DNA of 64,000 nucleotides, from contig CANIRZ010000002.1 of NCBI GenBank assembly GCA_947470185.1, positions 1 to 64,000 of the forward strand, written 5' to 3'. The position numbers and the translations under genes were made by a program. The notes below the pieces were generated by a model. That model was not told the origin of the DNA. It ran no database searches and saw only the letters and a program-made list of their open reading frames with translations. Source of the stretch: Sphingomonadales bacterium (GTDB lineage: Bacteria; Pseudomonadota; Alphaproteobacteria; Sphingomonadales; Sphingomonadaceae). Positions 42,060-50,868 of this stretch are shown here, piece after piece (position 1 is the first letter of the stretch; every line of letters starts with the position of its first letter).

Positions 42060-43415
42060 TCACACTACACCAAATGCCAGCATCGCGTCGGCTACCTTTT
42101 TGAAGCCTGCGATATTTGCCCCCCGCACATAGTCGCAATAGCCACCCTTGGTTTGACCATATTCGACGCAGCTGCCGTGAATGCCGTCCATAATATCGAC
42201 CAGCAATTGCTGGAGCTGCTCTGCCTTCCAGGAAATGCGGCCTGAGTTCTGACTCATCTCCAGACCAGAAACCGCAACACCACCCGCATTGGCTGCCTTG
42301 CCCGGCGCAAACAATATTTGCGCGTCCTTGAAGACGTGAACGCCTTCGAGGTCTGTCGGCATATTAGCGCCTTCGCTGACCGCAATGCAGCCATTTTTGA
42401 TCAATTCCTTGGCGTCATCGCCGAGCAACTCATTCTGTGTCGCGCAAGGTAGCGCAACGTCACAAGGGACGCCCCAAGGACGCTTGCCCTCATGATATGT
42501 TGCTCCTTTGAACTGATCTACATATTCGCTGATCCGACCGCGCCGTACATTCTTAAGTTGTTTGATCCAGTCGATTTTTTCCTGCGTGATGCCATCAGGA
42601 TCATGGATAAAACCAGCGCTGTCGGACATGGTCACCACCTTGCCGCCCAGCATCGTGGCCTTCTCGGCCGCATGGGTTGCGACGTTACCTGATCCTGAAA
42701 TGACCGCAACTTTGCCGACCAGATCGTCATTCTTTGTCTTAAGCATATTGGCGAGGAAATATACCGCGCCATAGCCGGTTGCCTCAGTGCGGATTAACGA
42801 GCCGCCATATTCCAAGCCCTTACCGGTCAACACGCCGGTAAACTGGTTAGTGATCCGCTTATACTGCCCAAACATATAACCAATCTCGCGCGCACCAACA
42901 CCGATATCGCCGGCGGGCACATCCACATCGGCACCCACATGACGATAGAGCTCGGTCATAAAGGACTGGCAAAAGCGCATCACCTCATGATCGCTTTTAC
43001 CCTTGGGGTTGAAGTTCGATCCACCCTTGGCCCCGCCCATCGGCAAACCAGTCAGCGCGTTTTTAAAGGTCTGTTCAAATGCCAGAAACTTGAGCACGCT
43101 TTCCGTAACCGAAGGGTGAAAGCGGATGCCGCCTTTGTAGGGGCCAATTGCATTGTTGTTCTGCACACGCCAACCGCGCTGCACACGGACGTTGCCGTTA
43201 TCATCCTCCCAGCAAACGCGGAATGAAATTACCCGGTCGGGTTCGGCGATGCGCCGTAATATCTGTTCCTTGTGATAGCGCTCTTTATCTTCCATAAAGT
43301 CAAAGATATCGACCGCAACCTCCTGTACTGCCTGGATAAATTCAGTCTGTCCTGGATTACGCTTGCTAACACCCTGCATGAATGTGGGTAAGTCGACATG
43401 ATCATTCAGTGCCAT
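42060..43415 (-). CDS. gdhA: NADP-type glutamate dehydrogenase
   Basis: The enzyme interconverts 2-oxoglutarate plus ammonia with glutamate. The 451-residue product has the GdhA signatures 'GWRVQNNNAIGPYKGGIRFHPSV', the catalytic 'PMGGAKGGSNFNP' and the dinucleotide motif 'VISGSGNVATHAAEK', and the length is typical of hexameric NADP-dependent enzymes. I start it at the ATG at 43415, after an AGAGGA site; a longer frame runs 18 codons upstream. It lies 84 bp after the aldehyde dehydrogenase gene on the same strand and is followed by a hairpin. Confidence 0.95.
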   Translation of the reverse strand: MALNDHVDLPTFMQGVSKRNPGQTEFIQAVQEVAVDIFDFMEDKERYHKEQILRRIAEPDRVISFRVCWEDDNGNVRVQRGWRVQNNNAIGPYKGGIRFHPSVTESVLKFLAFEQTFKNALTGLPMGGAKGGSNFNPKGKSDHEVMRFCQSFMTELYRHVGADVDVPAGDIGVGAREIGYMFGQYKRITNQFTGVLTGKGLEYGGSLIRTEATGYGAVYFLANMLKTKNDDLVGKVAVISGSGNVATHAAEKATMLGGKVVTMSDSAGFIHDPDGITQEKIDWIKQLKNVRRGRISEYVDQFKGATYHEGKRPWGVPCDVALPCATQNELLGDDAKELIKNGCIAVSEGANMPTDLEGVHVFKDAQILFAPGKAANAGGVAVSGLEMSQNSGRISWKAEQLQQLLVDIMDGIHGSCVEYGQTKGGYCDYVRGANIAGFKKVADAMLAFGVV

Positions 43416-43498
43416 AATATTCGTCCTCTTCCGTAAGAATTTAAGCGGTAAATTTCTATCAAGTACCAAGCAGACAGATTAACTGTAATGTAATTTCC

Positions 43499-44935
43499 TT
43501 ATTTGCGGCGACGTATTACCAAGTTGCGGATTTCAGTCATATCTTCCATTGCGAAACGAATTCCTTCGCGACCCAAACCTGAATCTTTGACGCCGCCATA
43601 AGGCATATTGTCGACGCGGTAGCTGGGCACATCATTGATCACAACGCCGCCAACATCCAACCGGTCCCAAGCGTCGAGCGATTTGAAAATGTCACGGGTG
43701 AAGATGCCTGCCTGTAAACCGAATTTGCTGTCGTTTACTTCGTCGAGCGCCGCATCAAAGTCGGTAAAGCGCGATAAGATGGCGAGCGGTCCGAAGGCTT
43801 CTTCGCGATTGGCCTTGGCCATGCGTGGAACGTTTTCGAGCAAAGTGGCTTCAAGCATTGCTCCATCCCGTTTGCCACCACAGAGCAGCTTCGCCCCGTC
43901 TGCTAACGCTTCCTGAATCCAGCCATCAAGGCGTGCAGCTTCTTTGACATCGATCATTGGACCAATAAAAGTCTCCCGATCATGCGGATTTCCAGACACC
44001 AGTTTGCCCGCACGCGCGACCAGCATGTCACGGAACGTGTTGTAAATGCTGTCATGGATAATGATGCGCTGCACCCCAATGCAGCTTTGACCAGATTGAT
44101 AAAATGCTCCGAAGATGACGCGCTCCAGCGCATCGTTGAGATCGGCATCTTCGTCGATGATGACCGCAGCATTGCCGCCCAGTTCGAGAACAACCTTTTT
44201 CTTGCCCGCTTTGGCCTTTAAGGCCCAACCCACATCGGGCGAGCCCGTGAACGACAGCAGTTTTAACCTGTCATCTTCGGTGAACAAATCTGCGCCGTCA
44301 CGGCTGGTCGGAAGAATCGAGAACGCCCCTTCGGGTAAGTCAGTTTCTGCAAGTATTTCGCCCATGATGATGGCGCCCAGGGGCGTGCGGCTGGCGGGCT
44401 TCATAACAAACGGACACCCAACGGCTATGGCAGGTGCGATCTTGTGCGCTGCAAGATTTAGTGGAAAGTTAAACGGCGAAATGAAGCTGCATGGGCCGAT
44501 GGGGACCCGCTTCCACATGCCCTGATACCCCTTGGCGCGCGCGGATATGTCGAGCGGCTGAACCTCTCCGGTCATTCGGACCGATTCTTCCGCGGCAATC
44601 CGGAAGGTATCAATCAGCCGGGTGACTTCACCCTCGCTGTCCTTGATCGGCTTGCCTGCCTCTACGCATAGCGCATAAGCCAGTTCGTCGAAGCGTTCCT
44701 TGAACCGCGAGACACAGTGCATAAGGACATTCTGGCGTTCGTAACTGGCCATCTGCGCCATTGGCTCGGCCGCTTTCACGGCGCCCGCAATTCCGGCATC
44801 AATCGTCTGGCTATCGGCCAAGGCAACCCGAAAAGCAACTTCGCCCGTATATTTGTCGGTTACCGCAAGGTCGGTATTAGACTGCACGGCCTTGTTATTC
44901 AGATATAATGGGTAAGTGTCTTTCAAAATGCTCAT
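43499..44935 (-). CDS. NAD(P)-dependent aldehyde dehydrogenase
   Basis: The 478-residue protein is a complete ALDH-superfamily enzyme: 'ISPFNFPLNLAAHKIAPA', the 'FTGSPDVG' cofactor loop, the catalytic glutamate in 'VVLELGGNAAVI', the catalytic cysteine in 'GQSCIGVQR' and the late 'EEAFGPLAIL' motif. It resembles the branch with lactaldehyde, glyceraldehyde-3-phosphate (GapN-like) and sulfolactaldehyde or phosphonoacetaldehyde dehydrogenases; I cannot fix the substrate. Its ATG overlaps the acetolactate-synthase-like gene's stop by four bases, so the two act together. Confidence 0.9.
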   Translation of the reverse strand: MSILKDTYPLYLNNKAVQSNTDLAVTDKYTGEVAFRVALADSQTIDAGIAGAVKAAEPMAQMASYERQNVLMHCVSRFKERFDELAYALCVEAGKPIKDSEGEVTRLIDTFRIAAEESVRMTGEVQPLDISARAKGYQGMWKRVPIGPCSFISPFNFPLNLAAHKIAPAIAVGCPFVMKPASRTPLGAIIMGEILAETDLPEGAFSILPTSRDGADLFTEDDRLKLLSFTGSPDVGWALKAKAGKKKVVLELGGNAAVIIDEDADLNDALERVIFGAFYQSGQSCIGVQRIIIHDSIYNTFRDMLVARAGKLVSGNPHDRETFIGPMIDVKEAARLDGWIQEALADGAKLLCGGKRDGAMLEATLLENVPRMAKANREEAFGPLAILSRFTDFDAALDEVNDSKFGLQAGIFTRDIFKSLDAWDRLDVGGVVINDVPSYRVDNMPYGGVKDSGLGREGIRFAMEDMTEIRNLVIRRRK

Positions 44936-46581
44936 AATGCAGCGCTTAGCTCTTTGATTTGCGCGTTAAGGATGCGGTCATTCTCGGAATAATCAACCGG
45001 GCAGTCAATGAGATGCACACCGGGCGTATCACGGCAGTATTTCAGCAATTCGGTCAGATGCGCCGCACTTTCGACACGGTGCCCATTGGCGCCATAGCTA
45101 TCTGCATATTTGACGAAATCGGGATTGCCGTAGGTCAGCCCCCAATCGGCAAAGCCCATATTCGCCTGCTTCCACCGGATCATGCCATAGCTGTCATCGC
45201 GCAGGATCAGGACGGTGATGTTGAGGCCCAGCCGGACAGCGGTTTCCATCTCTTGGCTATTCATCATGAAGCCGCCATCGCCGCAAATCGCCATAACCTG
45301 ACGATCAGGATAGACCATCGCCGACATCATGGCCGACGGCAGGCCCGCGCCCATCGTGGCAAGCGCATTGTCGAGCAGCACAGTGTTTGGCCGGTGCGCC
45401 GTATAGCCCCGCGCAAACCAGATTTTATAAACACCATTATCTAGGCAGATGATGCCGTCATCGGGCATCACATCGCGGACTTGCTGCACCGCATGTGGTG
45501 GAAAGATAGGGAACCGTGTGTCGCCGGACAGGCTTGCGGTATGTTCAACCTCAGCCTTGCGGTAATCAAGCATATGGCCGCAATTCCAGCTACCACTTGG
45601 AACGATGTCTTCCTTCATTTGCCAGATTGCGTTGGCAATATCGCCGATGACTTCGATGCCTGGGAAATAGACAGGGTCAACCTCAGCAGTTTTACTAGAG
45701 ATATGAATGACTTGGGCGCCACCTGGTTTCATGAAAAAAGGCGGCTTTTCAATGACATCATGGCCGACATTGACGATGCAATCCGACGCTTCGACGGCGC
45801 GATGGACAAAATCACCCGCAGACAAGGCGGCGCAACCCAGAAATTTCGGATGACGCTCATCAATCACACCCTTGCCCAATTGGGTCGTGAGAAACGGGAT
45901 TCCGGTCTTCTCGATAAATTGCAGCAGCATCCTGCCGGTCATCGTCCGGTTGGCGCCAGCGCCAATAACAAGCACAGGTGATTTGGCATTTTCCAGCGCC
46001 TCGACTGCGGCGCGCACCGCTTTAGGGTCGGCGCTGGGGCGACGCGACACGCTGCGTTTGATGGGCAAAGCATCGGTCTGTTCGTCAGCAATATCTTCGG
46101 GCAGTTCAATATGAACCGCGCCGGGTTTTTCTTCTTCGGCCAAACGGAATGCCTCACGCACGCGGCTTGGGATATTATCCGAGGCGGCCATTTGATGGGT
46201 GTATTTCGTGATCGGTCCCATCATGGCAACGACGTCCAAAATCTGAAAACGCCCTTGCTTTGATTTCTTGATCGGCTTTTGGCCAGTAATCATCATCATT
46301 GGCATGCCGCCGAGCGTGGCATAGGCCCCCGCTGTCACAAGGTTGGTTGCACCTGGGCCAAGCGTGGCCAAACACACGCCGGCTTTACCCGTATGTCGTC
46401 CGTATGTCGCGGCCATAAAGCCTGCACCTTGCTCATGCCGCGTCAGGATAAGCTTGATTTTCTTCGAGCGCGAAAGGCTATCTAGAAAGTCGAGATTTTC
46501 TTCTCCTGGAACACCAAAAATATATTCGACGCCCTCTTCTTCGAGGCAGGCAATGAATAAGTCAGAGGCTTTTTGGGTCAT
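44932..46581 (-). CDS. Acetolactate synthase-like thiamine-diphosphate enzyme
   Basis: This 549-residue ThDP-dependent enzyme has the catalytic glutamate in 'TRHEQGAGFMAATYGR', the 'LATLGPGATNLVT' segment and the ThDP-Mg motif 'GDGGFMMNSQEMETAVRL'. It is annotated in many genomes as acetolactate synthase large subunit, and its best match in type is the single-subunit catabolic enzyme (AlsS); no small regulatory subunit gene is adjacent. Its fixed pairing with an aldehyde dehydrogenase suggests another role, such as making or using an aldehyde by carboligation or decarboxylation. It leads the als-like/ALDH pair, with gdhA behind. Confidence 0.88.
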   Translation of the reverse strand: MTQKASDLFIACLEEEGVEYIFGVPGEENLDFLDSLSRSKKIKLILTRHEQGAGFMAATYGRHTGKAGVCLATLGPGATNLVTAGAYATLGGMPMMMITGQKPIKKSKQGRFQILDVVAMMGPITKYTHQMAASDNIPSRVREAFRLAEEEKPGAVHIELPEDIADEQTDALPIKRSVSRRPSADPKAVRAAVEALENAKSPVLVIGAGANRTMTGRMLLQFIEKTGIPFLTTQLGKGVIDERHPKFLGCAALSAGDFVHRAVEASDCIVNVGHDVIEKPPFFMKPGGAQVIHISSKTAEVDPVYFPGIEVIGDIANAIWQMKEDIVPSGSWNCGHMLDYRKAEVEHTASLSGDTRFPIFPPHAVQQVRDVMPDDGIICLDNGVYKIWFARGYTAHRPNTVLLDNALATMGAGLPSAMMSAMVYPDRQVMAICGDGGFMMNSQEMETAVRLGLNITVLILRDDSYGMIRWKQANMGFADWGLTYGNPDFVKYADSYGANGHRVESAAHLTELLKYCRDTPGVHLIDCPVDYSENDRILNAQIKELSAAL

Positions 46582-46843
46582 GATATACCTATTGTTTTAA
46601 GGTGCAGAAGTGGGTGAGGCTGTTGTCGGTTTCGAACACCAGATTTTCGTGCTTACGGCAGTAAATACCAGCGATAACATCATAAAAGCAGCTGACTGAA
46701 CAGCTAAAAAACGTCAACAAAAGTGAACTCGGAATGCCTATGTTCTATCACACCAGTTAAGCAACATCTCAATTGAGACTGTCCGCATAAAATTGGAGAG
46801 TTTTTGGACCTGTATTTTTTTGGTTCTGGTCGCTTTTCTCTCA
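46582..46843. other. AT-rich spacer with IS end
   Basis: No gene is seen between the acetolactate-synthase-like start and the transposase remnant. The promoter of the als-like operon should lie in the first 150 bases. From about 46774, TGAGACTGTCCGCATAAAAT has the look of an IS3-family terminal inverted repeat on the transposase 3' side. No matching end was found on the other side. Confidence 0.5.
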
Positions 46844-47526
46844 TTATGTAACCTTAGCTTCGAAAGCCAAGGGGCTTACACCGCCCAGATATATGCCGCG
46901 CCTTCGGGCGTTGTAGAACCCGTCAACGTATCGGAAGACGGCAGCCTAAGCCTGACGGCGTGTTTGCCAGCTTTGCCGCCAAATTAGCTCCGCCTTGATC
47001 GTTTTGAAGAATTTCTGGACTAAGAGGTTGTCGTAGCAGTTGCCCTTGCTGCTCATTGATGGCCCCAGGCCATAGGCCTGCACCTTCTTGTGGTAATCAT
47101 AAGCGCAATATTGGCTGCCGCGATCAGAATGGAGATGCAATCCTCTGGTGATTTCCGTAGCCTCACCGCCATATCCAGCGGCTAGATCGCCAGGTCCTTC
47201 TTCATCCTGTAGCTGACCGCCCAACCAACGACGCGCCGGCTATGCAGGACAAGGATCACCGAGAGATAAAGCCAGCCTTGAGACGTCCAGATGTAGCTGA
47301 TGTCGCCTGCCCATTTGCTGTTGGGTGTATCCACAGTGAAGTTCCCATCCAGCACATTGGCCACGATCCCCAGACTATGGTTGCTGTTGGTAGTGATCTT
47401 ATGCTTGCGCGCGCGAACTGGCTTAATCCCATTGATACGCATCGACCTGCCAACACGGCGCTCACCAAAATCGAACCCAACTTCCTTGAGTTCCATCGTC
47501 ATGCGAGGGCACCCATTCTGCAGCAT
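46774..47526 (-). mobile_element. Degenerate IS3-family element (IS51-type)
   Basis: The span covers a terminal repeat-like end at 46774 and the broken transposase orfB. The orfA part and the N-terminal helix-turn-helix of orfB are missing, and no left end or target duplication can be seen. The element is dead and marks the decayed part of the island between the als-like operon and tRNA-Arg. Confidence 0.7.
46844..47526 (-). pseudogene. IS3-family transposase orfB, truncated, frameshifted and with an amber stop
   Basis: The first piece (47526-47182) has 'PRMTMELKEVGFDF' and the rve catalytic start 'KWAGDISYIWTSQGWLYLSVIL'. A frameshift within 47185-47224 follows 'KKDLA'; the second piece continues with 'LHSDRGSQY', 'SSKGNCYDN' and 'FFKTIKAELIW'. 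An in-frame TAG at 46948-46946 then interrupts, after which 'AAVFRYVDGFYNARRR' and 'LGGVSPLAFEAK' complete the normal C-terminus to the TAA at 46844. The N-terminal third is missing. All this shows an old, inactivated transposase. Confidence 0.85.
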
Positions 47527-48032
47527 TGGTTTAAATTATTTCCTTGGCGCCAGTAGTTCTTCTGGGTCGGGCCGGATATCTAGCTTCGGATCAACTGGGA
47601 AGTACCACGTAGGGTGTTGGTTTTTTCCTTAGAAAACCAGCATTGAAAAATGCATATGAGGCGGCGGCGCCTTCAAACTCGAGCAGTTCAGCAAGCCGGA
47701 TTTTAAATCGATACGTTAGAGCGCATTTCGTGTGACTGAGAATTTTGGCATTATGGAGAGAGTTCTAGCGACCTATATGTAGTTAACAATACTGCGGAAT
47801 TGAAGGACGTGCTAACAGCAGCTATTAAGCGCAAGATGATGTAGAAGGCATGTCCTGAATTGGAAGCAAAGCTACCGTTAAAGGCCAAAGAAAATTTGTC
47901 AGGTTAGCGGTACGGCGTTATAAGTGTGGTTGTCGCAGGCTTCGAGATTAGCTAAATTACCAGCACATATACGTTGTCGCATAACCTCCCCTAAAAATCG
48001 TTAGGTTATGCTGATTACCTGATATTTGGCAT
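47527..48032. other. Gene-free decayed region
   Basis: About 500 bases with no reading frame I can support on either strand. Short segments look like eroded coding sequence (for example around 47640-47700 on the minus strand) but I recognise no family. The composition is AT-richer than the flanking housekeeping DNA, as in decayed mobile DNA. Confidence 0.5.
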
Positions 48033-48386
48033 ATGCGATATACGCGTATGTCTTGCAAAAACACCAAAAAGCCATCGCATACTCCCGCTGCTTCTCCACC
48101 CATTAGTCGCGCGGACCTACCCGCGTGGGTATACGCAAAGCCTGAGCCTATGGTTCACGCAGCAACGCCACAAGTGTCGGCGGACAACCCGGCCGAACTA
48201 CTGACCAGAGCAGAAGTAGCGCAATATCTTCGCGTGTCCGACCGCACGGTATCGCGCCTTATTTGCACAGGCAAATTGCCCACTGCACGCATTGGACGAG
48301 CCGTCCGGATCCGACAATCAGACCTACTCGATATGCTTAATGAAAAGCCCAGTATTTCTGACCGTTTAGGCGCCCGTCGTGAATAG
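48033..48386 (+). CDS. Excisionase-family helix-turn-helix DNA-binding protein
   Basis: The 117-residue protein ends in a MerR-like excisionase HTH domain ('LLTRAEVAQYLRVSDRTVSRLICTGKLPTARIGRAVRIRQSDLLDML', residues about 57-105). The first 50 residues are a Pro/Ser/Ala-rich, probably disordered extension. Such proteins act as recombination directionality factors or small regulators in integrative elements. It lies just upstream of the serine recombinase pseudogene on the same strand, which fits that role. The internal ATG at 48051 is an alternative start. Confidence 0.8.
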   Translation: MRYTRMSCKNTKKPSHTPAASPPISRADLPAWVYAKPEPMVHAATPQVSADNPAELLTRAEVAQYLRVSDRTVSRLICTGKLPTARIGRAVRIRQSDLLDMLNEKPSISDRLGARRE

Positions 48387-48469
48387 GCGCCGCCCCATAC
48401 TGGGTTGAATATGTTGTATATGTACCCACGAATATCACCTTATGTCCCCCCAGTCCTCACGAGGTTTAG

Positions 48470-48568
48470 ATGACCGATAACGACCAAAATAAGCCCACCC
48501 TTGCAAATGCGCTTGTTGCGCTGCTGGAGGCGCCGATGACCGCCACCCAGTGTTCAGGCGCATGCTAG
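48470..48568 (+). CDS. Short ORF at recombinase deletion junction, 32 aa
   Basis: An ATG after a good GAGG site begins a 32-codon frame ('MTDNDQNKPTLANALVALLE'). About 20 codons in, the sequence switches, in another frame, to the body of the serine recombinase. It looks like the remaining 5' end of a separate small element gene that was joined to the recombinase by a deletion. Whether it is translated is unknown. Confidence 0.4.
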   Translation: MTDNDQNKPTLANALVALLEAPMTATQCSGAC

Positions 48569-50007
48569 AAGAAGCATCGCGGCCCGATCGCAGGTTCGAC
48601 GTGATCTGTGTCCACGCCTTCTCACGCTTCTACCGCAATGGTGCCGAGATGGAGCTTACTATTCGGAAGTTACGCAAGCAGGGCGTCGAGGTCATCTCAA
48701 TGAGCCAGCCCACCGGTGATGATCCAAGCCAGTTGCTGATGCGCCAGATCATTGGCATCTTCGATGAGTACACCTCGCGCGAGAACGGCAAAAACGTAAG
48801 CCGCTCGATGCGCGAATCTGCCAAGCAGGGATTTTGGAACGGTGCCACCGCGCCGCTCGGCTACTGTATTGTCGAGGCAGAGAAGCGCGGATCAAAGATC
48901 AAGAAGAAGCTGGCGGTTGACCCTGTGGAGGCAGAGCTCGTGCGCCTGATCTTCACCCTCTATGCATTTGGCATTGATGGCGCACCTCCGCTTGGGGTTA
49001 AGGACACGACCAAGTGGCTCAATGCCAAAGGCTATCGTACCCGCAAAGGTGCAGCGTTCGGCGTTGGCCCTATCCATAACATCCTAACAAACCGGACCTA
49101 CGCTTTGGGCATCTGCCGCTACGGCGTTCGCAATGGTCGGACCCAAGAACTCAATGACCCCGAGAGCATCGTTGAGATCCCCGTGCCTACTATCGTGGCC
49201 TTACCGCTGTTCGAGGCGGTGCAGGCCAAGCTTACCCGCAACAACCCCAAGGTCACAGCACCCCGCGTGGTGAACGGTCCGATTCTGCTCACTGGCCTTG
49301 CCGTGTGCGCCACCTGTGGATCAGGCATGACCCGCACCGGCACAAAGCGCGGTAATCGCTCCTAAGGCTATTACACTTGTGCAGGCTGTCATCAAAAGGG
49401 CCCTTCGGTCTGCAAGGGACGGCATATCCCGCTCGCCAAGCTTGACGACCTCATCCTCTGCAACGTCAAGGAACAGCTACTCGCGCCTGAACGCCTTGAA
49501 GACATCCTGTGTAAGCTTGTGGAGCGGCGCACCTCGCGTCAAACCGAGGTTGCCGAGCGGCGCTGTGCCCTTGAAGCCCAGCGCGACAAAGCAAAGGACA
49601 AGCTAGCCCGGCTTTACCGTGCCATCGAAGATGGCGTGGTGGAACTTGATGCGGACCTTAAGGACCGCATCCAAGCCATCAAGCAAGAACGGGATCTGGC
49701 TGAAACAGCGATCGAGAGAATCACCGATACGGCAGCGAGCCGAACCCAGATCACCCCTGCACGTCTGGCGGCGTTCTCGGACCTAATGCGCGACAAGCTC
49801 GACACAGGCGATATCCACGCCCGCAAAGCCTACCTGCGCGCGGTCATATCCCGCATCGAAGTGGGTGATGAAAAAATCCGCATTATCGGAGAAAAGTCCA
49901 ACCTAGAGAAGGCTGTCGGTACCACACTAACGGGGAAAATCCCTGTTAGTGGTTTGGTACGTAAATGGTGCACCCAACTGGATTCGAACCAGTGGCCCCC
50001 AGATTAG
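48526..50007 (+). pseudogene. Large serine recombinase (site-specific integrase), 5'-deleted and interrupted
   Basis: The readable frame starts inside the resolvase catalytic domain ('DDRHPVFRRMLEEA') and lacks the first 60 or so residues with the catalytic serine. The recombinase domain ('APLGYCIVEAEKRGSK', 'ILTNRTYALGICRYG') and half of the zinc ribbon ('CATCGSGM') follow up to a TAA at 49363-49365, where the family has a tyrosine. The same frame goes on with 'GYYTCAGCHQKG', a coiled-coil and the C-terminal domain to 50007. The last dozen residues are encoded by the antisense strand of the tRNA gene. Two lesions make it inactive. Confidence 0.9.
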
Positions 50008-50042
50008 GAATCTGATGCTCTATCCTGCTGAGCTATGGGTGC
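49966..50042 (-). tRNA. tRNA-Arg (anticodon CCT)
   Basis: The minus strand folds into a full cloverleaf: acceptor GCACCCA pairs with TGGGTGC, D stem GCTC/GAGC, anticodon stem TCAGA/TCTGG with loop TTCCTAA (anticodon CCT, reading AGG), a five-base variable loop, and T stem ACTGG/CCAGT with TTCGAAT. The CCA end is encoded (49966-49968). Its 3' end abuts the broken serine recombinase, the usual arrangement when an element integrates at a tRNA gene. Confidence 0.97.
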
Positions 50043-50076
50043 CTTGTGGTGGCCATAGCTGCCCACATTCCCGTGG

Positions 50077-50568
50077 TCAATTTTTAGCAGATGGTGGAAC
50101 GACCGGAAATAATAATGGCGCTACGCCAATGCCTTCATCGGCTAAGGCCTTTGCCTCGCCGGTGCTTGTTTCACCGTGAATAAGGCGGTCCGGCTCTTCG
50201 CCATAATGGATTGCACGGGCGGTCTCGGCAAAGTTGCCGCCCACCCACTGCGAGTTATCCAGCATTTCGGTTTGTGCGCGCGCAAGTTTTTGTACCAGTT
50301 CAACCAATGCTGGGGACGGACCTTCCGCAGCGGCAGGTGTTGGGGCTGTCACATCGGCCTGCGGCACCACAACTGCGGGCGGACGCATCGCGCGCTGATT
50401 GCCCTTTCGTGGCACGTTGGGCACCGAAAGCGCCTTATGAATATGAACGTCGGCGCACAGCGGGCACACCAGCATGCCGTTGGATTTTTGCGTATCAAAA
50501 TCGGCAGCGGACGAAAACCAGCCCTCGAACGGGTGTCCGTTACCGCAGTTCAGGTCGAATGCGATCAT
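50077..50568 (-). CDS. DUF1178 family protein
   Basis: The 163-residue protein is a DUF1178 member: it begins 'MIAFDLNCGNGHPFEGWFSS', has a CPLC zinc-type pair ('MLVCPLCADVHIHKALS') and ends with 'FAETARAIHYGEEPDRLIHGETS', a pattern conserved in alphaproteobacteria. Two cysteine pairs could bind zinc. The function is unknown. Its ATG overlaps the stop of grxC (ATGA), a common neighbour. Confidence 0.9.
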   Translation of the reverse strand: MIAFDLNCGNGHPFEGWFSSAADFDTQKSNGMLVCPLCADVHIHKALSVPNVPRKGNQRAMRPPAVVVPQADVTAPTPAAAEGPSPALVELVQKLARAQTEMLDNSQWVGGNFAETARAIHYGEEPDRLIHGETSTGEAKALADEGIGVAPLLFPVVPPSAKN

Positions 50569-50837
50569 TGCGCGCCGCCGACTCCAAGCAATTGATCAAG
50601 CTTTCCTTGGGAATCCAGAGCACGCAGGTCGTCCGATCCGCCCATTGCGACGTCGTTGATGAAAACCTGTGGCACTGTCCGAGCGCCGGGCGCGCGCGCA
50701 ACCATCTCAGCGCGCTTGGCGCCACCCATTGTCACATCATATTCGGTATATTTGATACCTTTGCTGTCCAAAAGATGCTTGGCGCGGACACAATAAGGGC
50801 ATCCGAATTTGGTGTAAATTTCAACAGTTGAGGTCAT
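50565..50837 (-). CDS. grxC: Glutaredoxin 3
   Basis: The 90-residue protein is a class I dithiol glutaredoxin with the active site CPYC (residues 13-16), the glutathione-binding 'RTVPQVFINDVAMGGSDDL' motif and normal length. It reduces protein disulfides and ribonucleotide reductase with glutathione in the cytoplasm. It lies between comF (about 30 bp upstream) and the DUF1178 gene (overlap) in a comF-grxC-DUF1178 string often seen in this order. Confidence 0.95.
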   Translation of the reverse strand: MTSTVEIYTKFGCPYCVRAKHLLDSKGIKYTEYDVTMGGAKRAEMVARAPGARTVPQVFINDVAMGGSDDLRALDSQGKLDQLLGVGGAQ

Positions 50838-50868
50838 GACTTAGAGATGGTGTGCAACGGCACCCAAG

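Noticed and set aside
46582-48032. Second attachment site matching the tRNA-Arg 3' end
   Set aside because: I looked for copies of the CCA-end sequence by eye and found none; the far end of the element cannot be placed.
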